This document shows, in pieces, positions 18,899-29,145 of a stretch of 64,000 nucleotides of DNA. Position numbers and translations under genes: made by a program. The notes below the pieces were generated by a model. It was given only the letters and a program-made list of their open reading frames with translations. It made no database searches and had not been told where the DNA came from. The first letter of the stretch is position 1, and every line of letters begins with the position of its first letter. The stretch comes from Bacteroidales bacterium. Lineage in GTDB: Bacteria > Bacteroidota > Bacteroidia > Bacteroidales > UBA1715. Where the stretch lies: positions 123,601 through 187,600 of the forward strand of contig JADKDL010000008.1 in assembly GCA_016714605.1 (NCBI GenBank), read 5' to 3'.

Positions 18899-21097
18899 TT
18901 ACTCATTCAATACTGTTTCTTCTGTCTTGTTCTCAACTATTATACTTGATTCTATAGATGTAGCCCAATCATTATCGTATTTTTTCATAAAGAAAAGCAT
19001 TGTTTTCATAATTTCTTCTGCCGAACCGTCAATATTTCTTCTTATCCAAAACGAATAAATTCTTGACAAATCAAATAAATTAACTGATATGTCTTCGGTA
19101 AAATTTACTTTTGAAAGATAATAGTTCGTATTCAAGGTCTCTTCAGACCATTGGCTATAATCACTTTCAACTTCAGTATCTTCACTCTCACTTTCACTTT
19201 CTCCTTCTCCTTCATACTCTTCTCCCTCATCATATCCTCCATCTCCATCCATTACCTCTTGGTCATATAGAACTCCTTCAACTTCATGTAAATTACTTAT
19301 TACAGATTCATACATGAAATAATCTAAATAGTATCTATTATTGTCATTTTCTTTGTAACCATCTATAAAAGTTGTTTTCAAAGGACTGTTTTGCAAATTT
19401 ATATAACTTTTAAGATATGTTCTGAACGTGTTTTTAAAAGCCTTATCGTAGTAGAATTGCAGTGTTTGTCCAAGAATATTATCGGTAGTAGTTAGCAACC
19501 AATTTTCTCTTAGCCACTTTAAAAATTGTGGATTAACGTGTTGAAATTTTGCATTTTCACCATTCCAGGCCCAGTCATCATGAAAATCTTGTTTTTTTGT
19601 TAAATAAAGTGGAATGTTAGTTAACATTTGAGCAAAATTCTGAAAGTTGTATGTTTTGCAATCAAAGCAAATGTTATTCTGAATCCAGTTTACATAGTTT
19701 TCAGAAAAATTATTGTACCAAAGTTCGTAGAAATATGTTCCATATGTTTTATTTGAAAATTCAGACTCCTCGGTAATTGGGTCAAAACCTTTACCATATC
19801 TATCACCCAAGAGAATTGAACCGACCATATTTAGTTGCTCGTCTTGATTCATTGTAACATTCGATAATAGTATTTTTGTGTTGTTGTCTTCATAATAACT
19901 TTCAGTTCCTTTATAGAAAGAATTATTTGCAATAATTACATTTTTGCTTTCTGCTTGAATACCATATTCTATATATCCACTAATATTATTATTTGTAATA
20001 TTTACATACTTACTGTTTTTATCAATTTTAATTCCTTTAACAGCAGTTCCAGACATTTGGCATCTTTTAATTGTAATATTTGCTGAGTTTTTTATTTCAA
20101 AAAAACTATTTCCACTATTTAAAGATATTTTTAAATCTGCAAAATTTATATTGTTAGAGTTATCAATATAAAACGGAGTCTGATTAGTAGCCGCAAGTAC
20201 CGAAGTATCATACTGTCCGAAAGAATATATGTATATATTGTTTTCTGCATTGATAGAAATTGTCTTATAAAGGGTGATTTGACCCATTAAATAAATGGTA
20301 AGCGTGTCTTTATCTTTATTTTGGATGTAATTATTTAATTCATCGGCTGTTTTTGCTAAAACTGCATTTTTAGGTAAAATAGGTTCAATATTTATAGCTT
20401 TACCTTCTGCAATTTCTAGAATAAGAATTGGATTTCCATTTTCATCAAATTTTTTCCATTTTTCGTTTGGTAAAAGTTCGTCATATATATATTCTACTTT
20501 TTTAAACCAGTTTTAATCGTATTTTACATATATAAGATATTCTGATTCATTATCAGATTGAACAACAATTTTTTTGTTGTTGGTTTCATTTATAAATGCA
20601 ACGTATTTATCGGCTTTTACTTCTTTACTTTCTATCTCTGAAAATATTATAAATAATATAATTAAACTAAAAGCGGAGAAAATAATAGTAAGAGTATTGA
20701 AATATACTTTAATCCATATTTTCTTTTTTATTATATACATTAAATTGATGGAGGCAATAGAAATTAACAGACCCAAAGCCAATAATGAAGTAATTATTGA
20801 GTCTATAGTTTTGTGTTCTTTAATAAAAATAATTATACTTATTGTAATAATTATTGCAAATATAATAGTCAGAATAATTCTTTGCCAAATATAGGTTTTT
20901 GAAGAAAAACTTTTCCATAGCAATGAAAATTCAAATAGTAATAAAGGTATAAATATTACTAAGGTTAAAAATAATTGGCTCCATTCTATTCTAGATTGGT
21001 AAGAGGTGATATTATCTGCTTCTATTAAGAATGCTGTGATAATGAAAATAATAATTGAGAGAGAGCTTATTAGGCTAATGGTTGTGAATTTTTTCAT
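18899..21097 (-). pseudogene. Membrane protein with right-handed beta-helix domain, interrupted by one in-frame TAA
   Basis: Two open stretches share one frame. 20513-21097 (194 aa) has four membrane helices, then ends in SEYLIYVKYD and TAA at 20513-20515. Reading on past that stop gives NWFKKVEYIYDELLPNEKW and stays open for 75 codons without an ATG until the next Met at 20287, then to 18899. The joined protein would be about 732 residues: a four-helix head, a hydrophilic EKWKKFDENGNP segment, a parallel beta-helix region (repeated NITNNNISG and IIANNSFY motifs), an acidic Glu/Ser-rich stretch (EGEGESESESEDTE), and a helical tail. It is either a nonsense mutation or a base error. Function not recognised. 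Confidence 0.6.
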
Positions 21098-21223
21098 AGA
21101 GACTGTCTATTGATTTATAAATATGAAAAGAATTTATTTAAGTTGAATATTTACATGATAAAATATATATAAATGTCACTCCTTTTTTTTGAAGCTTAAG
21201 AGTTACACTTAGAGTGTTTAATT

Positions 21224-21775
21224 TTAATATTCTACAACTAATTTCTGACTCCAAATATCAGAAACTGTCTTGTCTAGAAGAATTTCTATAAGTTTAAGAG
21301 AGAATTTTATAGCTGCACCAACTCCTTTTGCTGTAATTATATTGCCATCAACAACAACTGGTTGGTTTACTATAGTTGCTCCCTTGAGTCTTGGTTCGTA
21401 AGAAGGGTAACAGATAGCTTGTTTGCCTTTAAGAATGCCAAGATCACCTAAGATTATTGGAGCTGCGCAAATTGCTGCTATAAGCCCTTTTTTATCATTA
21501 TGTTTTGAGATAATTGACTTCAAGAGTTCTGAACTATTCAGATTATTACTACCCGGCATGCCTCCAGGAAGTATGAGCAAATCGGCATCTTCGGTGTTTA
21601 TTTTATTTATCGTTGTGTCTGTCTTAATCGTAATATTGTGAGCAGATGTTACCAAAACATCAGAGGTGATTGAAACTGTGACAACGTTAAGTTCTGCCCT
21701 TCTGAGAATATCTATTGGTGTAATTGCTTCTATATCTTCAAAACCTTCTGCAATAAAAACATAAACTGTCTTCAT
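21224..21775 (-). CDS. DJ-1/PfpI family protein (YajL-like)
   Basis: 183 residues, full length for the DJ-1 family. The nucleophile cysteine sits in the elbow LIAAICAAPIILGDLGIL (near residue 103). The supporting Glu is in VFIAEGFEDIEAI (residue about 14-18). LPGGMPGSNNL gives the oxyanion loop. Members are described as protein and glyoxal deglycases or redox chaperones; the exact activity is debated. It lies 11 bases downstream of mscL on the same strand, suggesting co-transcription of two stress-related genes. Confidence 0.9.
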   Translation of the reverse strand: MKTVYVFIAEGFEDIEAITPIDILRRAELNVVTVSITSDVLVTSAHNITIKTDTTINKINTEDADLLILPGGMPGSNNLNSSELLKSIISKHNDKKGLIAAICAAPIILGDLGILKGKQAICYPSYEPRLKGATIVNQPVVVDGNIITAKGVGAAIKFSLKLIEILLDKTVSDIWSQKLVVEY

Positions 21776-21786
21776 ATTATATTTGT

Positions 21787-22194
21787 TTATTTGTTTTTTA
21801 AAATATCTCTAATTTCTGTTAATAGAACCTCTTCTTTACTTGGAGCAGGTGGAGTAGGTGGGACAGGAGCAGCTTCTTGTTTCTTTTTTGCTGCATTCAT
21901 TGCTTTTATTAACAAGAAGATAGCAAATGCAATAATAATAAAATCAAAAGTTACTTGAATAAAATTGCCATAATTAATGCTCACTGCCGGAGTTGTTTCA
22001 GTGGCTGCTTTAAGTACTAATGTTAACTCTGTAAAATTAACCCCACCCACAAGTAGTCCAATAGGCGGCATTATGATGTCTGAAACGATTGAACTGACAA
22101 TTTTACCAAATGCTGCACCAATGATTATACCTACTGCTAAATCAATTACATTGCCTTTCATGGCAAAGGTTTTAAATTCACCGAAAATCTTCAT
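21787..22194 (-). CDS. mscL: Large-conductance mechanosensitive channel
   Basis: 135 residues. TM1 reads NVIDLAVGIIIGAAFGKIVSSIV, the gate helix, with the typical MPPIGLLVGGVNF following. TM2 (NFIQVTFDFIIIAFAIFLLIKAMN) is followed by a proline-rich linker PVPPTPPAPSKEE and the cytoplasmic helix LLTEIRDIL. It opens under membrane tension to release solutes during hypo-osmotic shock. Directly upstream of the DJ-1 gene. Confidence 0.97.
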   Translation of the reverse strand: MKIFGEFKTFAMKGNVIDLAVGIIIGAAFGKIVSSIVSDIIMPPIGLLVGGVNFTELTLVLKAATETTPAVSINYGNFIQVTFDFIIIAFAIFLLIKAMNAAKKKQEAAPVPPTPPAPSKEEVLLTEIRDILKNK

Positions 22195-22264
22195 GCTGTT
22201 TTATTTTATTTTATTTTATTTAAGAGATTGTTACTAATTTACCTTGTATTATTTAAGTTAAAGC

Positions 22265-22801
22265 TTATTTTTTTTTGTATTCAATATATGCTGAAAGAAC
22301 CTTTTTAATAGATTGTAAACCGATTTTATTAATTGTTTCATCAGTTATTTTGAAAAATGCAAATGCACTAATGTCATCGGCAGCAATGATATGTTCGTAT
22401 GATTTCACTTTGCAAATAAAAATCATATCAAGCGTGTAATATAAAATGTTTTTATATAAATATTGATTTGGGAACGATGCAAAATAATGGTATTCTGATA
22501 GTTCAATATTAAGCTCTTCTTTAATTTCACGAACGAGAGCTGTTTCTATCGATTCGTTATGGTCGGCAAAGCCTCCGGGCAAATCGAGCATACCTTTTGC
22601 CGGGTCTACAGCTCTTGTAGTGAGCATGATTTCTCCTTTTTCATTTTCAATTATAGCTGCAACAGCTGCGGCAGCATTGGTATAGAAAAGGAAGTCGCAA
22701 TTATTGCATGCTTGTGCTTTTTCATTTAATATGTAAAGCGATGCTTTTCCGCATTTAGGACAAAAGGTAAATATATTATGAGGATGAAATTCGGGTAACA
22801 T
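22265..22801 (-). CDS. NUDIX hydrolase with N-terminal zinc ribbon
   Basis: 178 residues. CPKCGKAS and ACNNCDFLF form a four-Cys zinc ribbon within the first 45 residues. The Nudix box is GGFADHNESIETALVREIKEEL, with the REIKEEL core intact (residues about 75-97). The build resembles NADH pyrophosphatase relatives, but the protein is shorter than NudC and lacks its full N-terminal domain, so the substrate is open. The marR gene ends 12 bases upstream, so the two form an operon. Confidence 0.85.
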   Translation of the reverse strand: MLPEFHPHNIFTFCPKCGKASLYILNEKAQACNNCDFLFYTNAAAAVAAIIENEKGEIMLTTRAVDPAKGMLDLPGGFADHNESIETALVREIKEELNIELSEYHYFASFPNQYLYKNILYYTLDMIFICKVKSYEHIIAADDISAFAFFKITDETINKIGLQSIKKVLSAYIEYKKK

Positions 22802-22813
22802 TAATTCTATTTT

Positions 22814-23233
22814 TTATTGTTTTTTCATTGATTCTATTAAGAAACTGAGGTTATCTTTTAGTGTTTCAATTTTATCGGAATTGAGATTTTCTTTTATTTT
22901 TGTTTCGCAACTATTTAAGTGATTTTCAATTTCGTTTAAATATTGCATTCCTTTAGAAGTAAATTCTATATTGATTGCGCGTCTGTCGGTCTTATCAGCG
23001 GATCTTTTTATTAGTTTGTTTTGAACCATTTTTTCAATAATTCGACTAATTCTTGATGGTGATATTTTCATTTTTTCGGCCATGGTCGCAGTGTGAAGGT
23101 GCTCTAGCTCAATGCTCGCAATGAAGAAGTGCATTTCCGATTGAGAAATGGTAAGTTTCTCAATCAGAGCCAAATCGCTTTCAAAACATGCGCTTCTAAG
23201 CTCTTGAAGCAATTGTATAATTGATGGATTCAT
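22814..23233 (-). CDS. MarR-family transcriptional regulator
   Basis: 139 residues with the MarR winged-helix layout: LTISQSEMHFFIASIELEHL leading in, then TATMAEKMKISPSRISRIIEKM as the recognition helix, and RSADKTDRRAINIEFTSKG as the beta wing with the conserved DRR. It precedes the NUDIX gene by 12 bases. Its own operon is the likeliest target, as is usual for MarR proteins. No operator palindrome is obvious. Confidence 0.88.
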   Translation of the reverse strand: MNPSIIQLLQELRSACFESDLALIEKLTISQSEMHFFIASIELEHLHTATMAEKMKISPSRISRIIEKMVQNKLIKRSADKTDRRAINIEFTSKGMQYLNEIENHLNSCETKIKENLNSDKIETLKDNLSFLIESMKKQ

Positions 23234-23415
23234 TGTTTCATAAATGCTATTGCTGGAAATTTATTTTAAAATAAGTCAAATATACTCAATCATTTTTTAT
23301 TTCTATGAATTCGAATATTTTTTAATAGTATTACAGACTGTTTTGCAAAAAAGTAAAGCTAAAAGTTTTTGTAAAATAGCTATTTTTAGGGATAGATTTA
23401 CGTAAAGAAATAAAG

Positions 23416-23423
23416 TAACTTTG
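23416..23423 (+). promoter_or_regulatory. -7 promoter element TAACTTTG
   Basis: An exact TAnnTTTG element lies 20 bases before the start of the small Cys-rich membrane peptide, in the expected place for its promoter. Confidence 0.45.
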
Positions 23424-23443
23424 ATTGTAGAAAATTTATAACG

Positions 23444-23617
23444 ATGAATGTAAATATTATAGCTTTAACGATAGTTGTAATTTTGGCGGGACTATCATTA
23501 TACTTTACAATAAAATCTTTTAATAAAAAACCTGATTGTTCAGGTTGTAGTGGAAAATGTGATTCTTGTGTGAAGAATTTTTCAACTTTAAAAGATAAAA
23601 GTCAAATAGGAATTTAA
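23444..23617 (+). CDS. FeoB-associated-type Cys-rich membrane peptide (57 aa)
   Basis: This short gene encodes MNVNIIALTIVVILAGLSLY onward: one membrane helix (residues 3-24), then a basic turn and a cysteine cluster CSGCSGKCDSC at residues 32-42. That is the pattern of the small Cys-rich proteins usually found beside or fused to the ferrous iron transporter FeoB. No feoA or feoB is in the window, so this copy is alone. A TAACTTTG promoter element lies 20 bases upstream. A role in binding iron or an Fe-S cluster at the membrane is inferred from family context only. Confidence 0.75.
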   Translation: MNVNIIALTIVVILAGLSLYFTIKSFNKKPDCSGCSGKCDSCVKNFSTLKDKSQIGI

Positions 23618-23736
23618 GGTTTAATAGTTGTTGTTATTTAGAATTAAGCGGGGTGTTTGAAAAATTGACATCTCGCTTTTTTATTTAGAATATCTCTAAA
23701 ACTCCAATTTTTAAGGTTGTGTATTTTTGTTAGACT

Positions 23737-24105
23737 TTATAATAGACCGTATTTTTTGAGCATTTCTTTTATTTTGGGCAAAGAATATGGTTTAGAAATA
23801 AAATCGCACATTCCACATCTGTTAACTCTTTCGTCGAAAAAATCAGTACTATGTGCAGAAATTGCAATTATAGGTATGTTTTTTTTAGGCTCAGGTAGTT
23901 CTCTAATCTCCTCAGAAGCCTCAAAACCATTCATTACCGGCATTTCTATATCCATTAGTATTATATCAAAATCTTCGGCAATTACTGCATTTACTGCTTC
24001 TTGTCCGTTATTTACCGATTTATATTCTAAGCCAAATGCACTAATAAGTTCTTCAAGTAAAAAAATATTGTCGCTTAAATCATCTACAATTAAAACTTTT
24101 GCCAT
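23737..24105 (-). CDS. Single-domain response regulator (CheY-like receiver)
   Basis: 122 residues, a receiver domain alone. The acidic pair is VDDLSDN at the start, the phospho-acceptor Asp is in DIILMDIEMPVMNGFEA (near residue 51), the Thr/Ser switch is in IAISAHS, and the Lys is in FISKPYSLP. With no output domain it must act by protein contact, for example with one of the hybrid or orphan kinases nearby. It lies 10 bases upstream of the pheT end on the same strand but reads as a separate gene. Confidence 0.9.
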   Translation of the reverse strand: MAKVLIVDDLSDNIFLLEELISAFGLEYKSVNNGQEAVNAVIAEDFDIILMDIEMPVMNGFEASEEIRELPEPKKNIPIIAISAHSTDFFDERVNRCGMCDFISKPYSLPKIKEMLKKYGLL

Positions 24106-24115
24106 TTAGTGTTTT

Positions 24116-26549
24116 TTATCTTATTTCAGCTCCTAATTTTGATTTGTATTCGCTCATGAGTTTGTTCATTATTTTTTCTATTTCAGACTCATTTAGTGTT
24201 TTTTCTTCATTGTGTATATTAAATGATAGAGCATAAGATTTTTTTCCTTCAGCTATGCCTTTGCCTTTATAGACATCAAATATGCTCACTTTTTTTATCA
24301 TTTTTTTGTCAGTTTTATAGGCAATTTCTTCTAATTGAGCAAAAGAAACAGTTTCATCTATAAGTAGAGACAAATCTCGTTTTATGCCCATTATTTTAGG
24401 CAATTCGGAGTATTTTGGTTTATTGTCGTAATATTTTATAATGGTTTCCCATTCAAGTTCTGCATATTGAACATCTGTATCTATATCGAAATGTTTGGTT
24501 ATATTTTTATGAACCGTTCCAAATTTCGCAATTTGTTTATCTTTAAATGAATATGCTAAACCAGATATTTCATTATCGTTATACTCTGTGATAGTTAATC
24601 TATTGGAATTGAACCCGAGTTTTATTAATATTTGATCAGCAATAGTTCTAAGTAGGTAAAAATCTGCTAGAATTTCTTTTGAATTCCAGTTAGCAGGAAT
24701 GAAATTACCTGTGAAGAATAAAGATAATTTTAGTGATTCAGAATATTTGTCAAGACCTTCTTTCGGTTCATCAAAACAGTATACTTTACCAAATTCAAAT
24801 AGTTTTAGGTCTTGATTTTTTCGGTTTCTGTTGTACTGTATAGTCTCTAATCCGCCAAAGAGTAGCGATTTGCGCATTACACTTAAATCGGCGCTTAAAA
24901 ATTTAGAATTTTTACAGGTTTTGAATCATTTTCTGATTCAAATAATTCATAATAAGCACTTTTGTTAATGAGTTGTTCATAATCTCTGTACAACCAGCAC
25001 CTACTAATAGATTGCTAATGCCTGAAATTAATTTATGTTCATTAATTTTATCATTTACAACAAGAGATGCATTTATTTTATCAGGAATTTCAACATTATT
25101 ATAGCCATAAATTCTTAATATTTCCTCTACAATATCTTCAGTACGTTGTACATCAACGCGATATGGAGGCACAAGAAGACTAAGTTCATCTTCATTTTCA
25201 TTTGTGATTTTTATATCAAGCGAAGAGAGTATTCTTTTTATCAATTCCTTAGGTAATTGTTTGCCAATCAGTCTGTTGATTTTTTCTACAGAAACAATGA
25301 TACTGAAAAATTGAAAACCTTCGGGAGTTGAGTCGAAAATTTCTGATGATATTTCTCCTCCAGCTACCTCTTTAATAAGCATTGCCGCTCTTTTAAGAGC
25401 ATATACAGTAATGTTTGGATCTATTCCTCGCTCAAATCTGAAAGAAGCATCAGTATGCAAACCGTGTCTTTTTGATGTTTTTCTAACGCTTACCGGTTCA
25501 AAATAGGCGCTTTCAAGAAATATTGCTTTCGTTGAATTTTTCACCCCTGATTTTATACCTCCAAAAACACCTGCAATACACATTCCTTCTTTTGAATTGC
25601 AAATCATTAAATCTTCTGCTGATAGTTCGCGTTCTATTCCATCTAAAGTAACGAATTTAGATTTCTCATCAAGTGTCTTTATAACTACCTTATTTCCTGT
25701 AACTTCATTTAAGTCAAAAGCATGAAGCGGTTGTCCTAATTCGTGAAGTACAAAATTCGTAACATCTACAACATTATTTATTGAATTTAAACCAATTGCC
25801 TTGAGTCTGTTTTTTAGCCATTCAGGAGATTCTTGAATAGTTATTCCTGTAATGGTAAGACCTGCATATCTGGGACATAGTTCTTGATTTTCAACTATAA
25901 CTTCAATTTTTGCATTGTTGTTGTCAACTTTAAAATCTTCAACACTTGGCATATTTATACTCACATTCTCTTTCATGTTCAGAAAGGCTGCAATGTCTCT
26001 TGCTGTGCCAATATGCGAAGCAGCATCTATTCTATTTGGGGTAAGTCCTATTTCAAAAACATAGTCGCTTTCAATTTTGAAAAAATCTTTTGCAAGCGTG
26101 CCTGGTTTTATATCATCTTTAATCACAATTATACCATCATGAGATGTTCCTAATCCAAGCTCGTCTTCGGCACAAATCATTCCTTCCGAAACTTCACCTC
26201 TTATTTTAGCTTTTTTTATTTCAAAGCTTTCTGTTCCGTTGTAAATTATTGTACCAACAGTAGCTACAACTACCGTTTGACCCGCAGCTACATTTGGAGC
26301 ACCGCAAACTATAGGAGTAGGTTCATTATTACCTAAATCTACTGTGGTTTTGCTCAGTTTGTCAGCATTAGGATGTTTTTCGCAACTCAATACTTTTCCT
26401 ATAACTACCCCTTTTAAACCGCCTTTTATCGTCTCGAATGGTTCAACACTCTCTACTTCTAAGCCTATATCAGTTAGTATTTTAGATAATTGTTCAGGAC
26501 TCAAATCTGTTTTAAGATATTGTTTAAGCCAATTGTAGGAAATCTTCAT
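24116..26549 (-). CDS. pheT: Phenylalanyl-tRNA synthetase beta subunit (one frameshift)
   Basis: The beta subunit pairs with PheS to charge tRNA-Phe. The first frame begins MKISYNWLKQYLKTDLSPEQL and runs through the tRNA-binding EMAP domain (GKVLSCEKHPNADKLSKTTV), the B3/B4 editing region (HGLHTDASFRFERGID) and the B5 domain. It loses frame at 24960-24963, where AAAA should be AAAAA. The next frame continues SAYYELFESENDSKPVKIL and MRKSLLFGGLETI and ends with the anticodon-binding ferredoxin fold near 24116. The joined length is about 810 residues, normal for PheT. pheS is not in the window. A sequence error is likely because the gene is essential. Confidence 0.93.
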
Positions 26550-26799
26550 CAGTTTAGCAGGTATTTATTTTATATCTTTAAATTGCTACGTTTCTTTTTT
26601 AAATAATTAATTAAAGAAAGAACATTAAAATTTACTTAGTAATTTATTCATCCTAAATAAAAATAACCGTTTTTATTATTAGGCACTGCAAAAATATGGA
26701 TTTTAGCAGAATTAGCAATGAAAAACTATGCGATTTCAATTATTTAATTCTGATGTTGAAATTCGTCATTTCTATAATTTGAAATAGATGACGAGCATA

Positions 26800-28748
26800 T
26801 TATTTCTTATAGTAATCTAATAATTCTTCAAGTTTTTCAGCAGAATCAGACAAACCACCTGGTCTATTTCTTACAACCCAAAGCTTCTTATGATTTTCAA
26901 TCAGCAGCGAAAGCTCTTTTGATAAAGTAGTTTTTGTAGATTGAGGAATGTTTTTGGTAGCAAAATCGGTAGCAGCTAGCCTAGCAATCCCTAAATGAAT
27001 TCCATGTTTTGCTAAATTTGCAGCTTGAAATGTTTCTGCAATTACTATTATCGAGTCATTAGATTTAGGTTTTGCTTGTGAAAGTATTTTTAAAGCTGCA
27101 TCTATTTCAATTTCTGCATCTTGTAAGTTAGTAGTGCTTATTAATTTTGTCTGAAACTGTCCATTCATTGTCCATTTAAAGCGATGAAGCATAAGATGAA
27201 ACGCATTAGCATTTCCTTCTGGAATGTTTACTAATTTATAAGCATTTCCAAGTTTAAGAATAGCTTTGGCTAAATTTCCGGTTGAATCTTTAAAAATATA
27301 AGTATTAAGCTGTTTTCAAGGTTTTGTTCAGATGAGGAGTCGTATTTCCAAGCATAAGCGGCACCAAGCAAAATGGTAGGATAGCAAACCGAAAGTGGCT
27401 GCCAGTGACCATGATCGCCCCAGTTGGTGTTTAAAAAACCTTTAGCATTAAATTTTTTGCCGTTTATAGCAGCATTTTTTAAATTAAGAAACGCATTGTA
27501 ATTTCTTCCAATCAATGAACGCCAAGTCGAAGTACCAGGACAAACATAAAATTCTAATTCGGCATTTTTGAATTTCGGTAAATGTGAGGCAAAAGCATAG
27601 TCGCTTTCATAGCCCCATACAAGAGCTGTCATGTCTTTTGGAACTTGAGAAATGAGTTCGGGGTAATTCAAAATAATATCTCCCCAAAACTGAGCTTTCT
27701 TTCCATGAAATTTCACTTCGCTATTAAGTTTTTTTAGAAAATCTAGATAGACAACACCTTTCCCTAAACTATCGCAAAGAGCCTTAGATGCACCACAACC
27801 CAACTCAACGGTTTCGTCGCAGCCTATGTTAAAGTAAGAGCTATTAAAATTTGGTAGTAATTCTGCATAAAGTTCTTTTATCAATTCAAGGGTTTCCGTT
27901 GCAGTGGGGTCTAAGCTTTTTCGTTTTATAGGACCCCAAGAAGTATTGCAATCTTGTTTGCATTCGGCTAAATGTAAATAATGGTCATGTTTCAGCCAAT
28001 TTTCCATATGCCCAAATGAGTTTTGATTTGGTACTAAATCAATAAAGCGCAAGTTGCAGTATTTCTGAATTTCAATTATTTCTTGAGCTGTTATAGGACT
28101 GGCACTATCCCAAACTGTTTTGTGGTTGGTGTAAGCAAAAGTGTGTTCCGTATATAATTGAAATTCATTAATTTTCATAAAAGATAATATATCAATTAAT
28201 GAAAAAATACTTTCCATTGTTGGTACTTTATCTCTACTAATATCAAGCATATAGCCTCTTTTCTCAAAATCGGGCCAATCTTCAATGATTAAACAAGGAA
28301 GCGTTTTATTTGTGCTTGAAACATAGTTTGCTAATTGTTTTATGGTTTGTACTGCATAGAACAACCCACTGTTTTGGGAAGATAATACGGTAATTTTATC
28401 TTTATCTATGTTTATAGAATAACCATCTTTATTAGTTATGGTATTGCTTTGTTTAAATTTAATATTGGTGCTATGAAAAAAGTCTTCAATATTATCTTTA
28501 GTTAATTGCAGATTTTCTTTATTAGTTAATATTTTCCTCGAAAAATTAGTGTCAAATACTGAGGTATTATTGCTATTTTCCTTTGAATTAATTGTAATAT
28601 TTTGAGGACAAGGAATTAGTAATTTTTTAATTTCATCAATTTCAGTATTCTGTGAAAAGATAAATTTAGAAAAAATAAGAAAAAATAAGACAAAAGGAAT
28701 TATTAATTTGAAGTGTTTTTTTGTGTTTTTTAGAATAAATGAACTCAT
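26800..28748 (-). CDS. GH20 family beta-N-acetylhexosaminidase-like protein (one frameshift)
   Basis: The first frame begins with a membrane anchor or signal (HFKLIIPFVLFFLIFSKFIFS) and a GH20b-like N-terminal domain to about residue 150. The TIM barrel has RGYMLDISRDKVPTMESI and the catalytic Asp-Glu pair in FNIGCDETVELG (about residue 305), where the Asp orients the substrate acetamido group and the Glu is the acid. The frame breaks near 27305 (AA should be AAA). The other frame carries on NTYIFKDSTGNLAKAILKLGNAYKL and helical sequence to 26800. Joined length is about 649. It would trim GlcNAc or GalNAc ends outside the cytoplasm. It lies four bases past a receiver gene. Confidence 0.8.
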
Positions 28749-28751
28749 AGT

Positions 28752-29111
28752 TTATATATCTGAATTTTCTATTTTATCTATTATTTCATTTATTCTCATT
28801 GGTTTAGAAAAAAAATGATTTATTACTTTTTCATTAAGAGCATTTTTAATTTCATCGTTCAAATCGAACCCGGAAAGTAAAAAGCAGGGAACGTCAGGTA
28901 ATGAATTTTTGGCTTTTTTAATAAATTCAATACCATTCATGCCTGGCATTTTCATGTCGCTAACGATTGCGTTTATTTGTGGGGTAGTATTAATGATTTT
29001 TAATGCATCATTACCTGAATGAGCGGTCACTACATTAAATTTACTCTCAAAAGTAAGCTGAAAAAGCTCTCTGTTAATTTCCTCATCGTCAACATAAAGT
29101 AAGGTTTTCAT
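28752..29111 (-). CDS. Single-domain response regulator (CheY-like receiver)
   Basis: 119 residues. VDDEEIN opens the acidic pocket, the phospho-acceptor Asp is in IVSDMKMPGMNGIEF (near residue 52), and the Lys is in HFFSKPMRINEI. It directly follows the YfiR-domain histidine kinase with a 34-base gap, so the kinase probably phosphorylates it. It ends only four bases before the GH20 gene start, putting all three on one transcript. Confidence 0.9.
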   Translation of the reverse strand: MKTLLYVDDEEINRELFQLTFESKFNVVTAHSGNDALKIINTTPQINAIVSDMKMPGMNGIEFIKKAKNSLPDVPCFLLSGFDLNDEIKNALNEKVINHFFSKPMRINEIIDKIENSDI

Positions 29112-29145
29112 TTTCAGTTAGGGTTATAGTTATTAATCATTTGGG

